Assembly (NCBI RefSeq): GCF_023333595.1 | Contig: NZ_JAIQZM010000024.1 | Span: 40,692-104,691 of the forward strand | Direction of reading: 5' to 3' | DNA: 64,000 bases | From: Argonema galeatum A003/A1 | GTDB lineage: Bacteria > Cyanobacteriota > Cyanobacteriia > Cyanobacteriales > Aerosakkonemataceae | Part shown: positions 8,101 through 16,067 of the stretch, in pieces | How the letters are laid out: each line of letters begins with the position of its first letter | Numbering within the stretch: position 1 is the stretch's first letter | Made by a program: the position numbers and the translations under genes | The notes under the pieces: model-generated | The model's input: only the letters and a program-made list of their open reading frames with translations | Told to the model about the DNA's origin: nothing | The model's database searches: none

Positions 8101-11100
8101 AATCGCCGCTATCTCTTATTCAAGCAAGAGGTCAAGGAAATCTTCAAGTTGCTGGTGGTAATGTTCAAATTCGTCAAGCAGAACTGAATGAAGGTAATTT
8201 TCAAGCTGATGTCGTTGCGTCTGGCGTACAACTCAATCGTTTTCCGCAAGTACCCAAGCAGTTACAAAGTTCTTTCAGCGGTGAACTGCAATTAGCAGGA
8301 AACTTAGATAGGCTGACAACACAATCTGATAAATCACCTTTATCGCAGATTCAAGCAAGAGTTCAGGGAAATCTTCAATTTGCTGATGGTAATTTGCAAA
8401 TTCGTAAAGCCGAACTGAATGAAGGGAATTTTCAAGCCGATCTCGTTGCTTCTGGCGTACAACTCAATCGTTTTCCGCAAGTACCAACCCAATTACGCGG
8501 TTCTTCTTTTAGCGGTGAACTGCAATTGGCAGGAAATTTAGATACCCTTACCGATAAGTCGAATAAATCACCTTTATCCCAAATTCAAGGAAGAGTTCAA
8601 GGAAATCTTCAGCTTGCAAGTGGTAGCATTCAAATTCGAGATGCACAGCTAAATAAAGGTAATTTCCAAGCTGATATTGTTGCTTCGGCGGTACAACTAA
8701 GTCGTTTTCCGCAAGTACCAACCCAATTACGCGGTTCTTCTTTTAACGGTGAACTGCAATTAGCAGGAAACTTGGATAACCTTAACGATAAATCGCCTTT
8801 ATCGCTGATTCAAGGAAGAGTTCAGGGAAATCTTCAGAATGTTGCTGGTGGTAACGTTACTATTCGCCAAGTACAGATAGATAGAGGTAATTTCCAAGCT
8901 GATGTTTCCCTCGCACAAGTTCAACTCGATCGCTTTTCCGATCAGTTGCGAGGACGGTTTAATGGCGACCTCAAGTTAGCTGGAAATTTAGCTTCTCTTA
9001 CCGCAACAAATAGTTCGCCTTTATCAGCTATCCAAGCTGCCGGACAGGTAAACTTTTCTCAAGGTGTTGCTTCTATTCAAGGGCCGATCGCAGCTACATT
9101 TAAGTGGGATGGACGACAGTTGCTGCTCGAAAATTTGACTTCGCCGGGATTAAATGCTAGTGGAGTAATTGCTGCCAATTTCGATAGAAATAATCGACCA
9201 ACTATTACCGCAGTAGATCTTAATGTAGATGCAAACAATTTAAATTTGCGAACTTTACCTATCCAGCTTCCTAATAATATAGCTTTAGCTGGTAGTGCTG
9301 ATTTCAAAGGTCGGATATCGGGAACGCCTACATCTCCAAATGTGGCGGGTAATCTGCGACTGCAAAACTTTGTTATCAATGGCTTCGATTTCGATCCAAT
9401 TTTAACTGGTGATGTAGAAGTAATAGCGGGTCGAGGAGTAAAATTAGATGTAGTAGGTACACAAGATAGAATTGCCGTTGAGTTGGATCGGAATTATAAC
9501 CCAGTAACATTTTCTATCCGTCGCGATGATACGGTGGCAGAAGGCACAAAGCAGGGAGATTTGTTACAGGTGAATGTGCAAAATTTCCCGATCGCAACTT
9601 TGAAAGATTTGGCTACCAATGTAGCAACACTACCGCCACAAGTTGCTAGAGAACGAGTAAATGGGCAACTTTCTGGTAATTTTGTTGTGAATTTAAATGA
9701 GAGAAGTGTTGTTGCGAATAATGTTGCGATCGCACAACCGGGAATTGGTAATTTCAAAGCAGATTCGTTAAGTGGAGATTTCCGTTACGCCAATGGAATA
9801 GGAGAAATTACCAATGCTGTGTTAAGGCAAGGCGAGAGTAGCTACGGAGTTACTGGTCGGATCACTCCAACAGATTTTCAAGCTAGAGTTCAAGTCGAAC
9901 AAGGAAAAATTCAGAACGTTTTAACAGCGTTCAATTTGTTAAATTTGCAAGCCGGACGAGGGCGAGCCAACAATGGTAGGGCAGCTAATGTTCAAACAGT
10001 TCCTGTTGGCATACCAGAGGCTCCTCTGCTGACGCAATTGCGTCGTTTCTCAGAAATAGAAGCTTTGCTGCAACAGCAGCGTACTCGCCGTCGCGAGACA
10101 AATCGAATACCTGATATAACAGAGTTAACGGGGAATTTTAGCGGTAGTATCGGAGTTTCTGGATCTTTAACTTCAGGTATTAATTCTTTACCGACTGGTT
10201 TGGAGGTGAGTTTCGATTTAAACGGGAAAGATTGGGAACTAGGTGATTATAAATTCAATCAAGTGACCGCGCAAGGTAGTTTTTTAAATGGAGTTCTGCG
10301 GGTAAATCCTTTACAAATTAAGTATAACGATGCCCTATTAGCTTTCACTGGAAATCTTGGGTTACAGCAACAATCAGGTCAGCTACAATTACAAAACTTT
10401 CCTGTTGATGTCATCAAGAACTTTGTGCCTTTGCCAGTTGAGATTACAGGTAAGCTGAATGGTACAGCTAACTTGGCAGGTACTTTAGAAAATCCGCAGG
10501 TGATCGGCGACCTGACTTTAGTGCAGGGAACTTTGAGCGGAACGCCAGTACAGTCGGCGAAAGCAATTTTCAGATATGACAATGCGAGGTTGAATTTTAA
10601 TTCTGAGGCAGTTGTACAACCGCCACAACCAATTTTAATTTCTGGTAGCATACCGTATCAGTTACCTTTCTCTTCAGTTAAACCTGATAGCGATCGCATC
10701 AGCCTGGATGTGAATGTGGAAAATGAAGGGCTAGCGCTGTTAAACTTGTTAAGTCGCGGACAAGTTTCATGGCAAGGCGGTCAAGGTAAAGTACAGCTAC
10801 AGGTGCGGGGTACGTTATCCGCGCCGCAGATCACGGGAATTGCGACGGTGCAGAATGCTACGATCGCAGCTGTAGTGCTACCCGCACCGCTGACGAATGT
10901 GGCGGGAAGTGCAAGGTTCGATCGCGATCGCATTGTCGTAGAAAATCTTGCCGGTAGCTTCAGTAAAGGCGCTGTCGCAGCACAAGGAACGATCGCAATA
11001 TCCAGACGGCTTCCCTCACAAGATCCCGATCGGGCCAATCCCCTCAATGTTACGCTGAACAATCTAACAATCAATCTCAAAGGGCTGTATCGGGGTGGCG

Positions 11101-12128
11101 TGAACGGTAATGTAGTAATTACGGGCACAGCTTTTGCACCCCAAATTGCCGGTAAAGTTGAACTGGCTAATGGTGAAGTGTTTTTAGGACAGCAACAAGA
11201 AAACCCTCAAACTGTGGCGCAAAGTGGAACTCCTACTTCCCAATCCCCCATCCCCGGTTCCCGTCCCATAGTTCCAGAATTCAACAATTTGCAATTAACC
11301 CTAGCCAACAACGTCAATGTTACCCGACAACCGCTATTTAGTTTCCGGGCTACAGGTGACCTGACAGTGAATGGGTTGTTAGGAAATCTGGAACCAAAAG
11401 GTACAATCCGATTGCGGCGAGGTCAAGTGAATTTGTTTACCACCCAGATGACCTTAGACCGCGACTACACGCAAACTGCTGTGTTTGTACCAGATCGAGG
11501 ACTCGACCCGATTTTAGATGTGCGCTTAGTCACTACTGTACCGGAGGTGACTGGAAGTCGGTTGCCAACTTCTTCTATCTCTTCTGAGGTTGCTGATGTT
11601 CCCACTACAGGCTTTTTTGGCAGCGTGGAAACAGTTCGCGTTATAGCCAGAGTTCAAGGGCCAGCCAGTCAATTGGGCGATAACCTAGTGCTGACAAGCA
11701 ATCCGCCGCGCACAGAGGCGGAAATTGTGGGCTTAATTGGGGGTGGATTTGCACAGAATTTGGGCCGGGGCGACAGTAGTTTGGGGCTTGCTAATTTGGC
11801 AGGTTCTGCGGTGCTATCCAATCAGCAAATTCAGGGGACAATTACTGCGATCGGACAGGCATTTGGCCTGAGTGAATTGCGCTTATTTCCCACAGCTATC
11901 ACTACAAACAGAGAAGACAGATCTCGCAGTTCGACGCTAGGTTTAGCCGCAGAAGCGGTCGTTGATATTACTCGTCAACTTTCTGCTTCTGTGTCCAAAG
12001 TTCTCACCACCGATCAACCCTTACAGTACAACTTGCGCTATCGAGTAAATAGCAATATTCTGCTGCGAGGTTCGACGGATTTGTCAGGTGAAAGTAGAGG
12101 GGCAATTGAGTTTGAAAGGAGATTTTAG
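5178..12128 (+). CDS. tamB: TamB-like giant envelope protein (DUF490), cyanobacterial Tic236-type
   Basis: This 2316-aa protein has one N-terminal transmembrane helix (about 19-52), an AsmA-like start (LSQSLKRPVLLGKVERFSL), thousands of residues of beta-rich AsmA/TamB-type sequence, and a C-terminal TamB domain (about 1990-2316) with DPILDVRLVTTVPEV, TEAEIVGLIGGG and a terminal aromatic strand ending EFERRF. TamB proteins bridge the inner and outer envelope membranes and support outer-membrane protein assembly and lipid transport; the cyanobacterial orthologue corresponds to plastid Tic236. Residues about 586-1284 are nine tandem units of about 70-72 aa, much expanded over ordinary TamB. A Pro/Gln/Ser-rich insert at about 566-582 comes from an intergenic-type repeat in frame. 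Its start is the ATG just after the STRR. Confidence 0.88.
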   Translation: MTNTPNPNNEPQSSANRRIWLLWLSRTGFAFGAILVVGIAAGAWWAWMFVQKQLAPLVEKNLSQSLKRPVLLGKVERFSLNGLRFGASQIPATPTDPDRASVGAIDVGFNIPQMLLNRTLQLDLTLVNPDVYIEQDNNNRWIAGQISVASGSGPIKTEVRSVRVNNAKVLLVPNPKPANPRVPVGIAQLNGNAEFVDKGQRIRFDMGGQLATGGDFKVSGEHLPPSQQTNLQLQGQNLLITDLDRLVKLPLNLSAGRVDGNLTVRYNPAQPIFLLGMARLNDVTARFPQLPAPFSNTNGVLNFSGQEIKLDNVATRLGQIPLQANGTFHTQNGYDISAQVPNIPLGNITQTLNLKTPVPISAEVRSQVRLTGPTKAPVLLGEFTTTKPALVDKLQFSSISGRFAFAPATNEFAIANLQAKPTVGGQITGKGNVKLGQGGGMVFDAEVQNVPGDAIAQQYGVTLSPSIKIGNVSAKAQVFGPLNDIRVAARWQAPQATYPAAGEVIIAKGQTVLRDATFKVATNTLKAAARIADGRWEALVEGSQLPVKDILALLPESIPAQEQRRNSQSPVPNPQSQIPTPIQQGVVSGRAKLSGSLASFKIADIQAIAEGSLQVAGGTVQLRQGLLEKGRWQALVGATGVQLGRFEQVPTQLQRSTLSNGQFKLTGNIESFQLADIQAIGQGSLNLAGGTVQIVRGGLQNGAWDAIVKATGVNLGQLAQVPAQVQGPFSGQFRVGGNLNSSELGTIQAVGQGNLGFAGGNLQIRELQLNQGNWRANIAASGVQLGRLAQVPTQLQSSVFNGQVVLAGNLDSLKAPTDKSKSPLSQIQAIAKGNLQVAGGNVRIRQAQLNEGNFQADVVASGVQLNRFPQVPPQLQSSFSGELQLAANLDTLTAESNKSPLSQIQARGQGNLQVAGGNVRIRQAQLNEGNFQADVVASGVQLNRFPQVPPQLQSSFSGELQLAANLDTLTADSNKSPLSLIQARGQGNLQVAGGNVQIRQAELNEGNFQADVVASGVQLNRFPQVPKQLQSSFSGELQLAGNLDRLTTQSDKSPLSQIQARVQGNLQFADGNLQIRKAELNEGNFQADLVASGVQLNRFPQVPTQLRGSSFSGELQLAGNLDTLTDKSNKSPLSQIQGRVQGNLQLASGSIQIRDAQLNKGNFQADIVASAVQLSRFPQVPTQLRGSSFNGELQLAGNLDNLNDKSPLSLIQGRVQGNLQNVAGGNVTIRQVQIDRGNFQADVSLAQVQLDRFSDQLRGRFNGDLKLAGNLASLTATNSSPLSAIQAAGQVNFSQGVASIQGPIAATFKWDGRQLLLENLTSPGLNASGVIAANFDRNNRPTITAVDLNVDANNLNLRTLPIQLPNNIALAGSADFKGRISGTPTSPNVAGNLRLQNFVINGFDFDPILTGDVEVIAGRGVKLDVVGTQDRIAVELDRNYNPVTFSIRRDDTVAEGTKQGDLLQVNVQNFPIATLKDLATNVATLPPQVARERVNGQLSGNFVVNLNERSVVANNVAIAQPGIGNFKADSLSGDFRYANGIGEITNAVLRQGESSYGVTGRITPTDFQARVQVEQGKIQNVLTAFNLLNLQAGRGRANNGRAANVQTVPVGIPEAPLLTQLRRFSEIEALLQQQRTRRRETNRIPDITELTGNFSGSIGVSGSLTSGINSLPTGLEVSFDLNGKDWELGDYKFNQVTAQGSFLNGVLRVNPLQIKYNDALLAFTGNLGLQQQSGQLQLQNFPVDVIKNFVPLPVEITGKLNGTANLAGTLENPQVIGDLTLVQGTLSGTPVQSAKAIFRYDNARLNFNSEAVVQPPQPILISGSIPYQLPFSSVKPDSDRISLDVNVENEGLALLNLLSRGQVSWQGGQGKVQLQVRGTLSAPQITGIATVQNATIAAVVLPAPLTNVAGSARFDRDRIVVENLAGSFSKGAVAAQGTIAISRRLPSQDPDRANPLNVTLNNLTINLKGLYRGGVNGNVVITGTAFAPQIAGKVELANGEVFLGQQQENPQTVAQSGTPTSQSPIPGSRPIVPEFNNLQLTLANNVNVTRQPLFSFRATGDLTVNGLLGNLEPKGTIRLRRGQVNLFTTQMTLDRDYTQTAVFVPDRGLDPILDVRLVTTVPEVTGSRLPTSSISSEVADVPTTGFFGSVETVRVIARVQGPASQLGDNLVLTSNPPRTEAEIVGLIGGGFAQNLGRGDSSLGLANLAGSAVLSNQQIQGTITAIGQAFGLSELRLFPTAITTNREDRSRSSTLGLAAEAVVDITRQLSASVSKVLTTDQPLQYNLRYRVNSNILLRGSTDLSGESRGAIEFERRF
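6936..9030 (+). repeat. Nine tandem ~215-bp units inside tamB
   Basis: Each unit encodes QIQA-x-x-QGNLQVAGG, a QIRQAQLNEGNFQAD segment and ASGVQLNRFPQVP with small changes. The units at about 7654-7865 and 7870-8095 are almost identical at the DNA level, differing at only a few bases, so the expansion is recent. Earlier and later units are more diverged. Confidence 0.9.
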
Positions 12129-12156
12129 ATTTTGAATTGGCTATTTAGGTTATGGA

Positions 12157-12816
12157 ATGTCAAAGAAGTTACAGATAGTTTGGAGTGCAAAAATGCCCTA
12201 TAGCGAATTCACAACGATCGTTAAAGCTATCGAAACCTTCAATCTCACCATTGAAGAAAGCCGATTTTTCCCGAATGTTGACACGATCGCACCTTCAGCA
12301 ATCCTCGCAGGTTATCTAGAAGATACCTTGCCTGTAGTAGCTTTTGGTAGTGAAAAAGCTCGCTCTGAAGGCATTATTTATCCAGTTTTGATAGAAGTCA
12401 GGCGCATCCTCAACAAACAAGTCTCTGTATTCTCCGGTGAGGATTTCACTGTCGATGAAAGCGTTGGACTCAACGGCGTTGTTGACTTCCTCATCAGCAG
12501 ATCCCCACAAGAGATCGCCATTTTTGCTCCGGCTATAGCGATCGTAGAAGCCAAAAAAGCCGATTTGAAAACAGGATACGGTCAGTGTGTTGCTGAAATG
12601 GTAGCTGCACAGCGATTCAATTTAAAAAAGGCACAACCCATCTCAACAATTTACGGCTGCGTAAGCAGCGGAACGCAGTGGCGATTCCTCAAACTAGAAG
12701 AGGAGATGGTGACGATCGATCCCTTCGATTATCCGCTTCCCCCAGTCGAGCAAATTTTGGGCTTTATGGTGTGGATGGTCAGCTCGGCTGAGCAAAAAGG
12801 GGCTAGTACCGCGTAG
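12157..12816 (+). CDS. PD-(D/E)XK nuclease-like protein of unknown role
   Basis: The 219-aa cytoplasmic protein carries a restriction-like nuclease signature: GLNGVVDFLISRS (acidic D about residue 109), a strand ending IAIVEAKKADL (E-x-K type, about 127-134) and a following helix with GQCVAEMVAAQRF, the usual Q/Y helix of this fold. The N-terminal half (FFPNVDTI, EVRRILNKQVSVFSGEDF) matches a group of cyanobacterial proteins annotated as restriction-endonuclease-like. It follows tamB on the same strand after 28 bp with no obvious functional link. No methylase lies nearby, so it is more likely a stand-alone or domesticated nuclease fold than a restriction enzyme. Catalysis is inferred. Confidence 0.6.
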   Translation: MSKKLQIVWSAKMPYSEFTTIVKAIETFNLTIEESRFFPNVDTIAPSAILAGYLEDTLPVVAFGSEKARSEGIIYPVLIEVRRILNKQVSVFSGEDFTVDESVGLNGVVDFLISRSPQEIAIFAPAIAIVEAKKADLKTGYGQCVAEMVAAQRFNLKKAQPISTIYGCVSSGTQWRFLKLEEEMVTIDPFDYPLPPVEQILGFMVWMVSSAEQKGASTA

Positions 12817-12819
12817 CGG

Positions 12820-12851
12820 AAGTCAAAAGTCAAAAGTCAAAAGTCAAAAGT
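12820..12851. repeat. STRR, AAAAGTC heptamers
   Basis: Four to five tandem copies of the heptamer AAAAGTC follow the PD-(D/E)XK-like gene. The same unit recurs at 35132-35160 and, inverted, at 35257-35303. Confidence 0.8.
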
Positions 12852-12888
12852 TATACTCCGCACGGGCACAAACTGTTATTTTTGATTT

Positions 12889-12961
12889 GTAGGGGCGAAG
12901 CATTCCGGTAAATATCTTTGTGTTCAACCAACAAATTAATACGGTCATGCTTCGCCCCTAC
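12889..12961. repeat. Palindromic MITE-like repeat, GTAGGGGCGAAGCAT ends
   Basis: The ends GTAGGGGCGAAGCAT and ATGCTTCGCCCCTAC form 15-bp inverted arms around about 43 bp of AT-rich sequence. There is no coding capacity. A related element with ends GTAGGGGCGG lies at 61159-61228, and an in-frame relative with GTACGGGCG ends lies at 40719-40793. Confidence 0.75.
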
Positions 12962-13009
12962 TGCGGGGTTAAAAAAGCTCGTTCTATGACCGTGCTAAGT
13001 ATACATTAA

Positions 13010-13075
13010 GTAGGGTGCGTCAGAGCGATAAAATTAGCGCTCATCTCCAAAATTCTGGGATATGACGCACCCTAC
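13010..13075. repeat. Palindromic repeat with GTAGGGTGCGTCA ends
   Basis: Perfect 13-bp inverted ends (GTAGGGTGCGTCA at 13010-13022 and its complement at 13063-13075) enclose 40 bp with an inner GAGCG...AGCGCTC partial palindrome. It is a compact non-coding repeat of MITE type in the same gap as the preceding element. Confidence 0.75.
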
Positions 13076-13103
13076 AGCCTAAAAAAATACCTCAATTTTG
13101 TCT

Positions 13104-13400
13104 ATGATACTAGAAGTCGCAATTTTTGATGTTAAACCCGGTACGACCGCCGAGTTTGTAACTGCTTTCAAAGTAGCCTCAAGCATTATTTCTTCTATGT
13201 CAGGGTATATCTCTCATGAACTTCAACGCTGTATAGAAACCGAAAACCGTTACATTCTACTTGTGCGCTGGGAGAGATTAGAAGACCACACCGTTGGATT
13301 TCGTCAATCACCAGAGTATCAAGAGTGGCGTAACTTGCTACATCACTTCTACGATCCATTTCCGAGTGTGGAACATTATGAAGTCGTGCCAAATTTTTAG
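13104..13400 (+). CDS. Antibiotic-biosynthesis-monooxygenase (ABM) domain protein
   Basis: The 98-aa protein has the ferredoxin-like ABM pattern: MILEVAIFDVKPG (first strand), a helix FVTAFKVASSIISSMSGY, the strand YILLVRWERLEDHTVGF, and a C-terminal SPEYQEWRNLLHHFYDPFP and VEHYEVV. Such small dimeric proteins include heme- or quinone-modifying monooxygenases and stress proteins. The substrate cannot be read here. The ATG at 13104 is preferred; a TTG two codons upstream is in frame. It stands alone between repeat-rich gaps. Confidence 0.8.
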   Translation: MILEVAIFDVKPGTTAEFVTAFKVASSIISSMSGYISHELQRCIETENRYILLVRWERLEDHTVGFRQSPEYQEWRNLLHHFYDPFPSVEHYEVVPNF

Positions 13401-13429
13401 GGATCTTCCGTACTTACTATGCTATTTGA

Positions 13430-13463
13430 GCAGAGGGGCAGAGGGGGCAGAGGGGCGGAGGAG
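13430..13463. repeat. STRR, GAGGGGCA octamers
   Basis: Tandem GAGGGGCA-type octamers follow the ABM gene. Other copies lie at 5085-5107, 23818-23876 and 37626-37662. Confidence 0.75.
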
Positions 13464-13503
13464 AAAAGAAATAAAAATGTTCTTACATTGGGAACCGCTG
13501 TAT

Positions 13504-13667
13504 CATATCCTTACGCATCGGTTACCTAAAAAATTCGTGTGATTATTCTTATCTGCGTTTATCTGCGTTCATCTGTCTTCATCTGCGGTAAAAAATTAAC
13601 CAACGATAACAACAGACAATTTGACGATATCACTCTTACACTACCGATGCAACCGGACATGATATCA
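13504..13667 (+). repeat. Dispersed ~164-bp repeat, copy A
   Basis: This stretch is closely similar to the reverse complement of 52063-52227. Shared blocks include CCTTACGCATCGGTTACCTA, the ATCTGCGTTCATCTG tandem core, CTTCATCTGCGGTAAAAA, CAATTTGACGAT and CGATGCAACCGGACA. It has no coding sense and is probably a non-autonomous mobile or MITE-like sequence. A short fragment (CTGCGTTCATCTG...CGGTAAAAAATTA) also occurs near 55885-55920. Confidence 0.75.
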
Positions 13668-13699
13668 ACACTTTAGCTTGGTTTTTTATTGCCAACCTA

Positions 13700-14629
13700 C
13701 TAAATTATTCTATTTTGCTGTTTTGATAACTTGAGATTCAAAATCGATAACCCCAATATCAACAAAAACAGCACCAACCCAATTGTACAAGCATAGCTGA
13801 TTTCCAAATTTTCAAAAGCTTGTTCGTAAAGATAATAAACAATTGTTTTGGAACTATTTCTCGGCCCTCCCTGCGTCATAATATAAACTTCTTCAAAGAC
13901 TTTTGTAGCAGAAATTGCCGAAATTACTGCTACTAACAATAGATAGGGTTTCATCAACGGTACTGTGATATCCCAATGTTTGCTAATCCCATCAGAACCA
14001 TCGATCGCAGCCGCTTCATACAAATCTATTGGTATAGATTGCAACCCAGCTAGGTAAATGACCATGTAGTAGCCCAACCCCTTCCAAACCGTTACCGCCA
14101 TGACGCTGAAAATCGCCCATTTAGGACTGGTTAGCCAGGGAATACCCTCTTTAAAGCCAATATGTGCCAGAAATTGATTCAGCAGACCGTTTTCTGCATA
14201 AAGCCACTTCCAGGCAATCCCGGCAACCACCATTGAAATGATAACGGGAGTATAATAAGATGCTCTAAACCAAGCAATTCCACGCATTTTTTGGTTGACT
14301 GATATTGCCAAACCTAAAGGCAAAACAACTAAAATTGGCACAACGCAGACAAGATACAGCACAGTATTCCCCAAGGTTTTCCAAAATACTGGATCTGTCC
14401 ACAAACGGCGGTAATTAGCAAAGCCTATCCACTGGGGTGGTTGACTGAGGTCGGTATAATTTGTCAGCGAGAGGTAAAAAGCTTGACATACAGGCCAAAA
14501 GACGGTTAGCCCTAAGAGAAAGAGGGCAGGTAGCAAAAATAGGTAGGGGGTTAAACGTTGTTTGATGGGAGTCAAGTATGCTTTTAGCCGTGGATTTTGT
14601 AGCTGATCGTGGGGAAGGGGTAAGGCCAT
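13700..14629 (-). CDS. Carbohydrate ABC transporter permease (MalF/UgpA type)
   Basis: The 309-aa polytopic inner-membrane protein has six predicted helices and the permease EAA loop EAAAIDGSDGISKHWDITVP (about 205-224), which docks to the ATPase. Conserved FANYRRLWTDPVFWKTLGNT and GGPRNSSKTIVYYLYEQAF mark it as the UgpA/MalF-type subunit of a CUT1 sugar importer. Neither the partner permease, the binding protein nor the ATPase is in the window, so it is an orphan here; it may serve a shared ATPase encoded elsewhere. Substrate unknown (cyanobacterial relatives move glucosylglycerol, sucrose or other sugars). The first 25 residues are hydrophilic and cytoplasmic. Confidence 0.88.
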   Translation of the reverse strand: MALPLPHDQLQNPRLKAYLTPIKQRLTPYLFLLPALFLLGLTVFWPVCQAFYLSLTNYTDLSQPPQWIGFANYRRLWTDPVFWKTLGNTVLYLVCVVPILVVLPLGLAISVNQKMRGIAWFRASYYTPVIISMVVAGIAWKWLYAENGLLNQFLAHIGFKEGIPWLTSPKWAIFSVMAVTVWKGLGYYMVIYLAGLQSIPIDLYEAAAIDGSDGISKHWDITVPLMKPYLLLVAVISAISATKVFEEVYIMTQGGPRNSSKTIVYYLYEQAFENLEISYACTIGLVLFLLILGLSILNLKLSKQQNRII

Positions 14630-14917
14630 CTTTCCAGGCCATAGGTAAGTAAATTTACTGACTGGATATTGTTCGGTTTATGTAAATTTTTGCTATAAGG
14701 GAAAGCGAGCGCGTGACTTTCATCTCTCTTAAGTATATTGTATTAGAGGTTATCCTCTGTCCTTAGAAAGAGATCTTGTACTGCCAAAGCACTTGCGTAG
14801 TATTTTATTAGGCATACCTAACAATGTCGGTACAGGTGCTTTGTTTCTACGGATTGGTGTTTGGGCCTCTGTTTGGCAGCATTGCCGCGATCGCATTTAT
14901 CGAGCTAGGTTACCAGA
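14630..14917. other. Intergenic, divergent promoter space
   Basis: This gap lies between the divergently oriented permease and TIGR03032-like genes. It holds AT-rich sequence and one HIP1-like site. Short open frames on the plus strand (from 14793 and 14824) have no family signature and overlap the real gene start. No RNA gene or strong terminator was seen. Confidence 0.4.
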
Positions 14918-16066
14918 TTGCAACAACCACTACCAGTATCCACCCCATCACCACCCCAAGAAATATTCTGCTCCCGTCAATTCGTAGAATGGTTACAGTC
15001 AGAGCAGATTAGTCTTGGCTTCACCACTTATCAAACTTCGCGACTAATTTTGGCAGGGGTGAATCCACAGGGGCAACTTTCGGGATTTGAGCGTTTGTTC
15101 GATCGCGCGATGGGGCTATATGCTACCACCGAACGCCTTTATCTGAGTACAAAATACCAGTTGTGGCAACTGGATAACGCTTTAGCACCAGGGCAATTAT
15201 ACAACGGATACGACAAACTCTACGTACCCCGCATTGGCTACACCACCGGAGATTTGGATATCCACGATGTAGCTATCGCTACCCCACCCCCAACCCCCTC
15301 CCCGTTGACGGGGAGGGGGCTAGAAGAACCCCCCCTTTTTAAGGGGGGGCAGGGGGGGATCGTATTTGTCAGCACTTTACTTAATTGTCTGGCAACAGTG
15401 AGCGATCGGCACAGCTGCACCCCACTCTGGAAACCCAAATTTATCTCCAAAATCGTCAACGAAGACCGCTGTCACCTCAACGGCTTAGCAATGGTAGACG
15501 GACAACCCCGTTTTGTCACCGCTTCCAGTCGTTCCGATGTAGTAGATGGTTGGCGAGACAAACGACGAAATGGCGGTGTGGTAATCGACGTACCCTCTAA
15601 CGAAATCATCCTCAGTGGGTTAAGTATGCCCCACTCGCCCCGATTTTATCAGGGTAACCTGTGGCTCCACAATTCTGGCACTGGGGAATTTGGTTATATA
15701 GATTTACAAGCCGGAAAATTTGAGCCAGTCGCTTTTTGTCCCGGTTACCTGCGAGGCTTGACATTTTGGAAAAATTATGCAGTAGTGGGATTATCCAAAC
15801 CAAGAGGCGGGGATCGGACTTTTTCTGGGTTATCTTTAGATGAGCAATTAATTGCCAAAGACACCGAACCTCGTTGCGGTTTGATGGTAATTGAACTCAC
15901 TACGGGAAACGTTCTGCATTGGTTGCGCCTGGAAGGAATAATTACCGAATTGTACGACGTGCAAGTGATATCAGGAGTGCAAAGACCGATGGCTTTAGGT
16001 TTTCAAACAGATGAAATTTCCCGGTTGCTGACGCTGGGAACTGCGGATTGGGGACTAGAGGAATGA
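14918..16066 (+). CDS. TIGR03032 family protein (DUF4915-like)
   Basis: The protein matches a family of uncharacterised beta-propeller-like cytoplasmic proteins. The landmarks are ERLYLSTKYQLWQLDNAL, DVAIATP, DRCHLNGLAMVDGQPRFVTA, MPHSPRFYQGNLWLHNSGTG and GYLRGLTFWKNYAVVGLSKP. Function is not known; relatives are often near glycan or peptide biosynthesis genes. The likely start is TTG at 14918, since the first in-frame ATG is far inside the conserved region. Residues about 122-148 (PPPTPSPLTGRG...PPLFKGGQGGI) do not belong to the family: they are encoded by an in-frame palindromic repeat at 15281-15360, which lengthens a loop before the conserved VSTLLNCLATVSDRHSC strand. Confidence 0.75.
   Translation: MQQPLPVSTPSPPQEIFCSRQFVEWLQSEQISLGFTTYQTSRLILAGVNPQGQLSGFERLFDRAMGLYATTERLYLSTKYQLWQLDNALAPGQLYNGYDKLYVPRIGYTTGDLDIHDVAIATPPPTPSPLTGRGLEEPPLFKGGQGGIVFVSTLLNCLATVSDRHSCTPLWKPKFISKIVNEDRCHLNGLAMVDGQPRFVTASSRSDVVDGWRDKRRNGGVVIDVPSNEIILSGLSMPHSPRFYQGNLWLHNSGTGEFGYIDLQAGKFEPVAFCPGYLRGLTFWKNYAVVGLSKPRGGDRTFSGLSLDEQLIAKDTEPRCGLMVIELTTGNVLHWLRLEGIITELYDVQVISGVQRPMALGFQTDEISRLLTLGTADWGLEE
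15281..15360. repeat. G/C-run palindromic repeat inserted in frame in the TIGR03032 gene
   Basis: Two hairpins lie side by side: CCCCCTCCCCGT/ACGGGGAGGGGG around TG (15294-15319), and a run of C then TTTTTAA then a run of G (about 15329-15358). This is an intergenic-type cyanobacterial repeat, yet the reading frame stays open through it and codes for Pro/Gly-rich sequence. Confidence 0.8.
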
Positions 16067-16067
16067 A

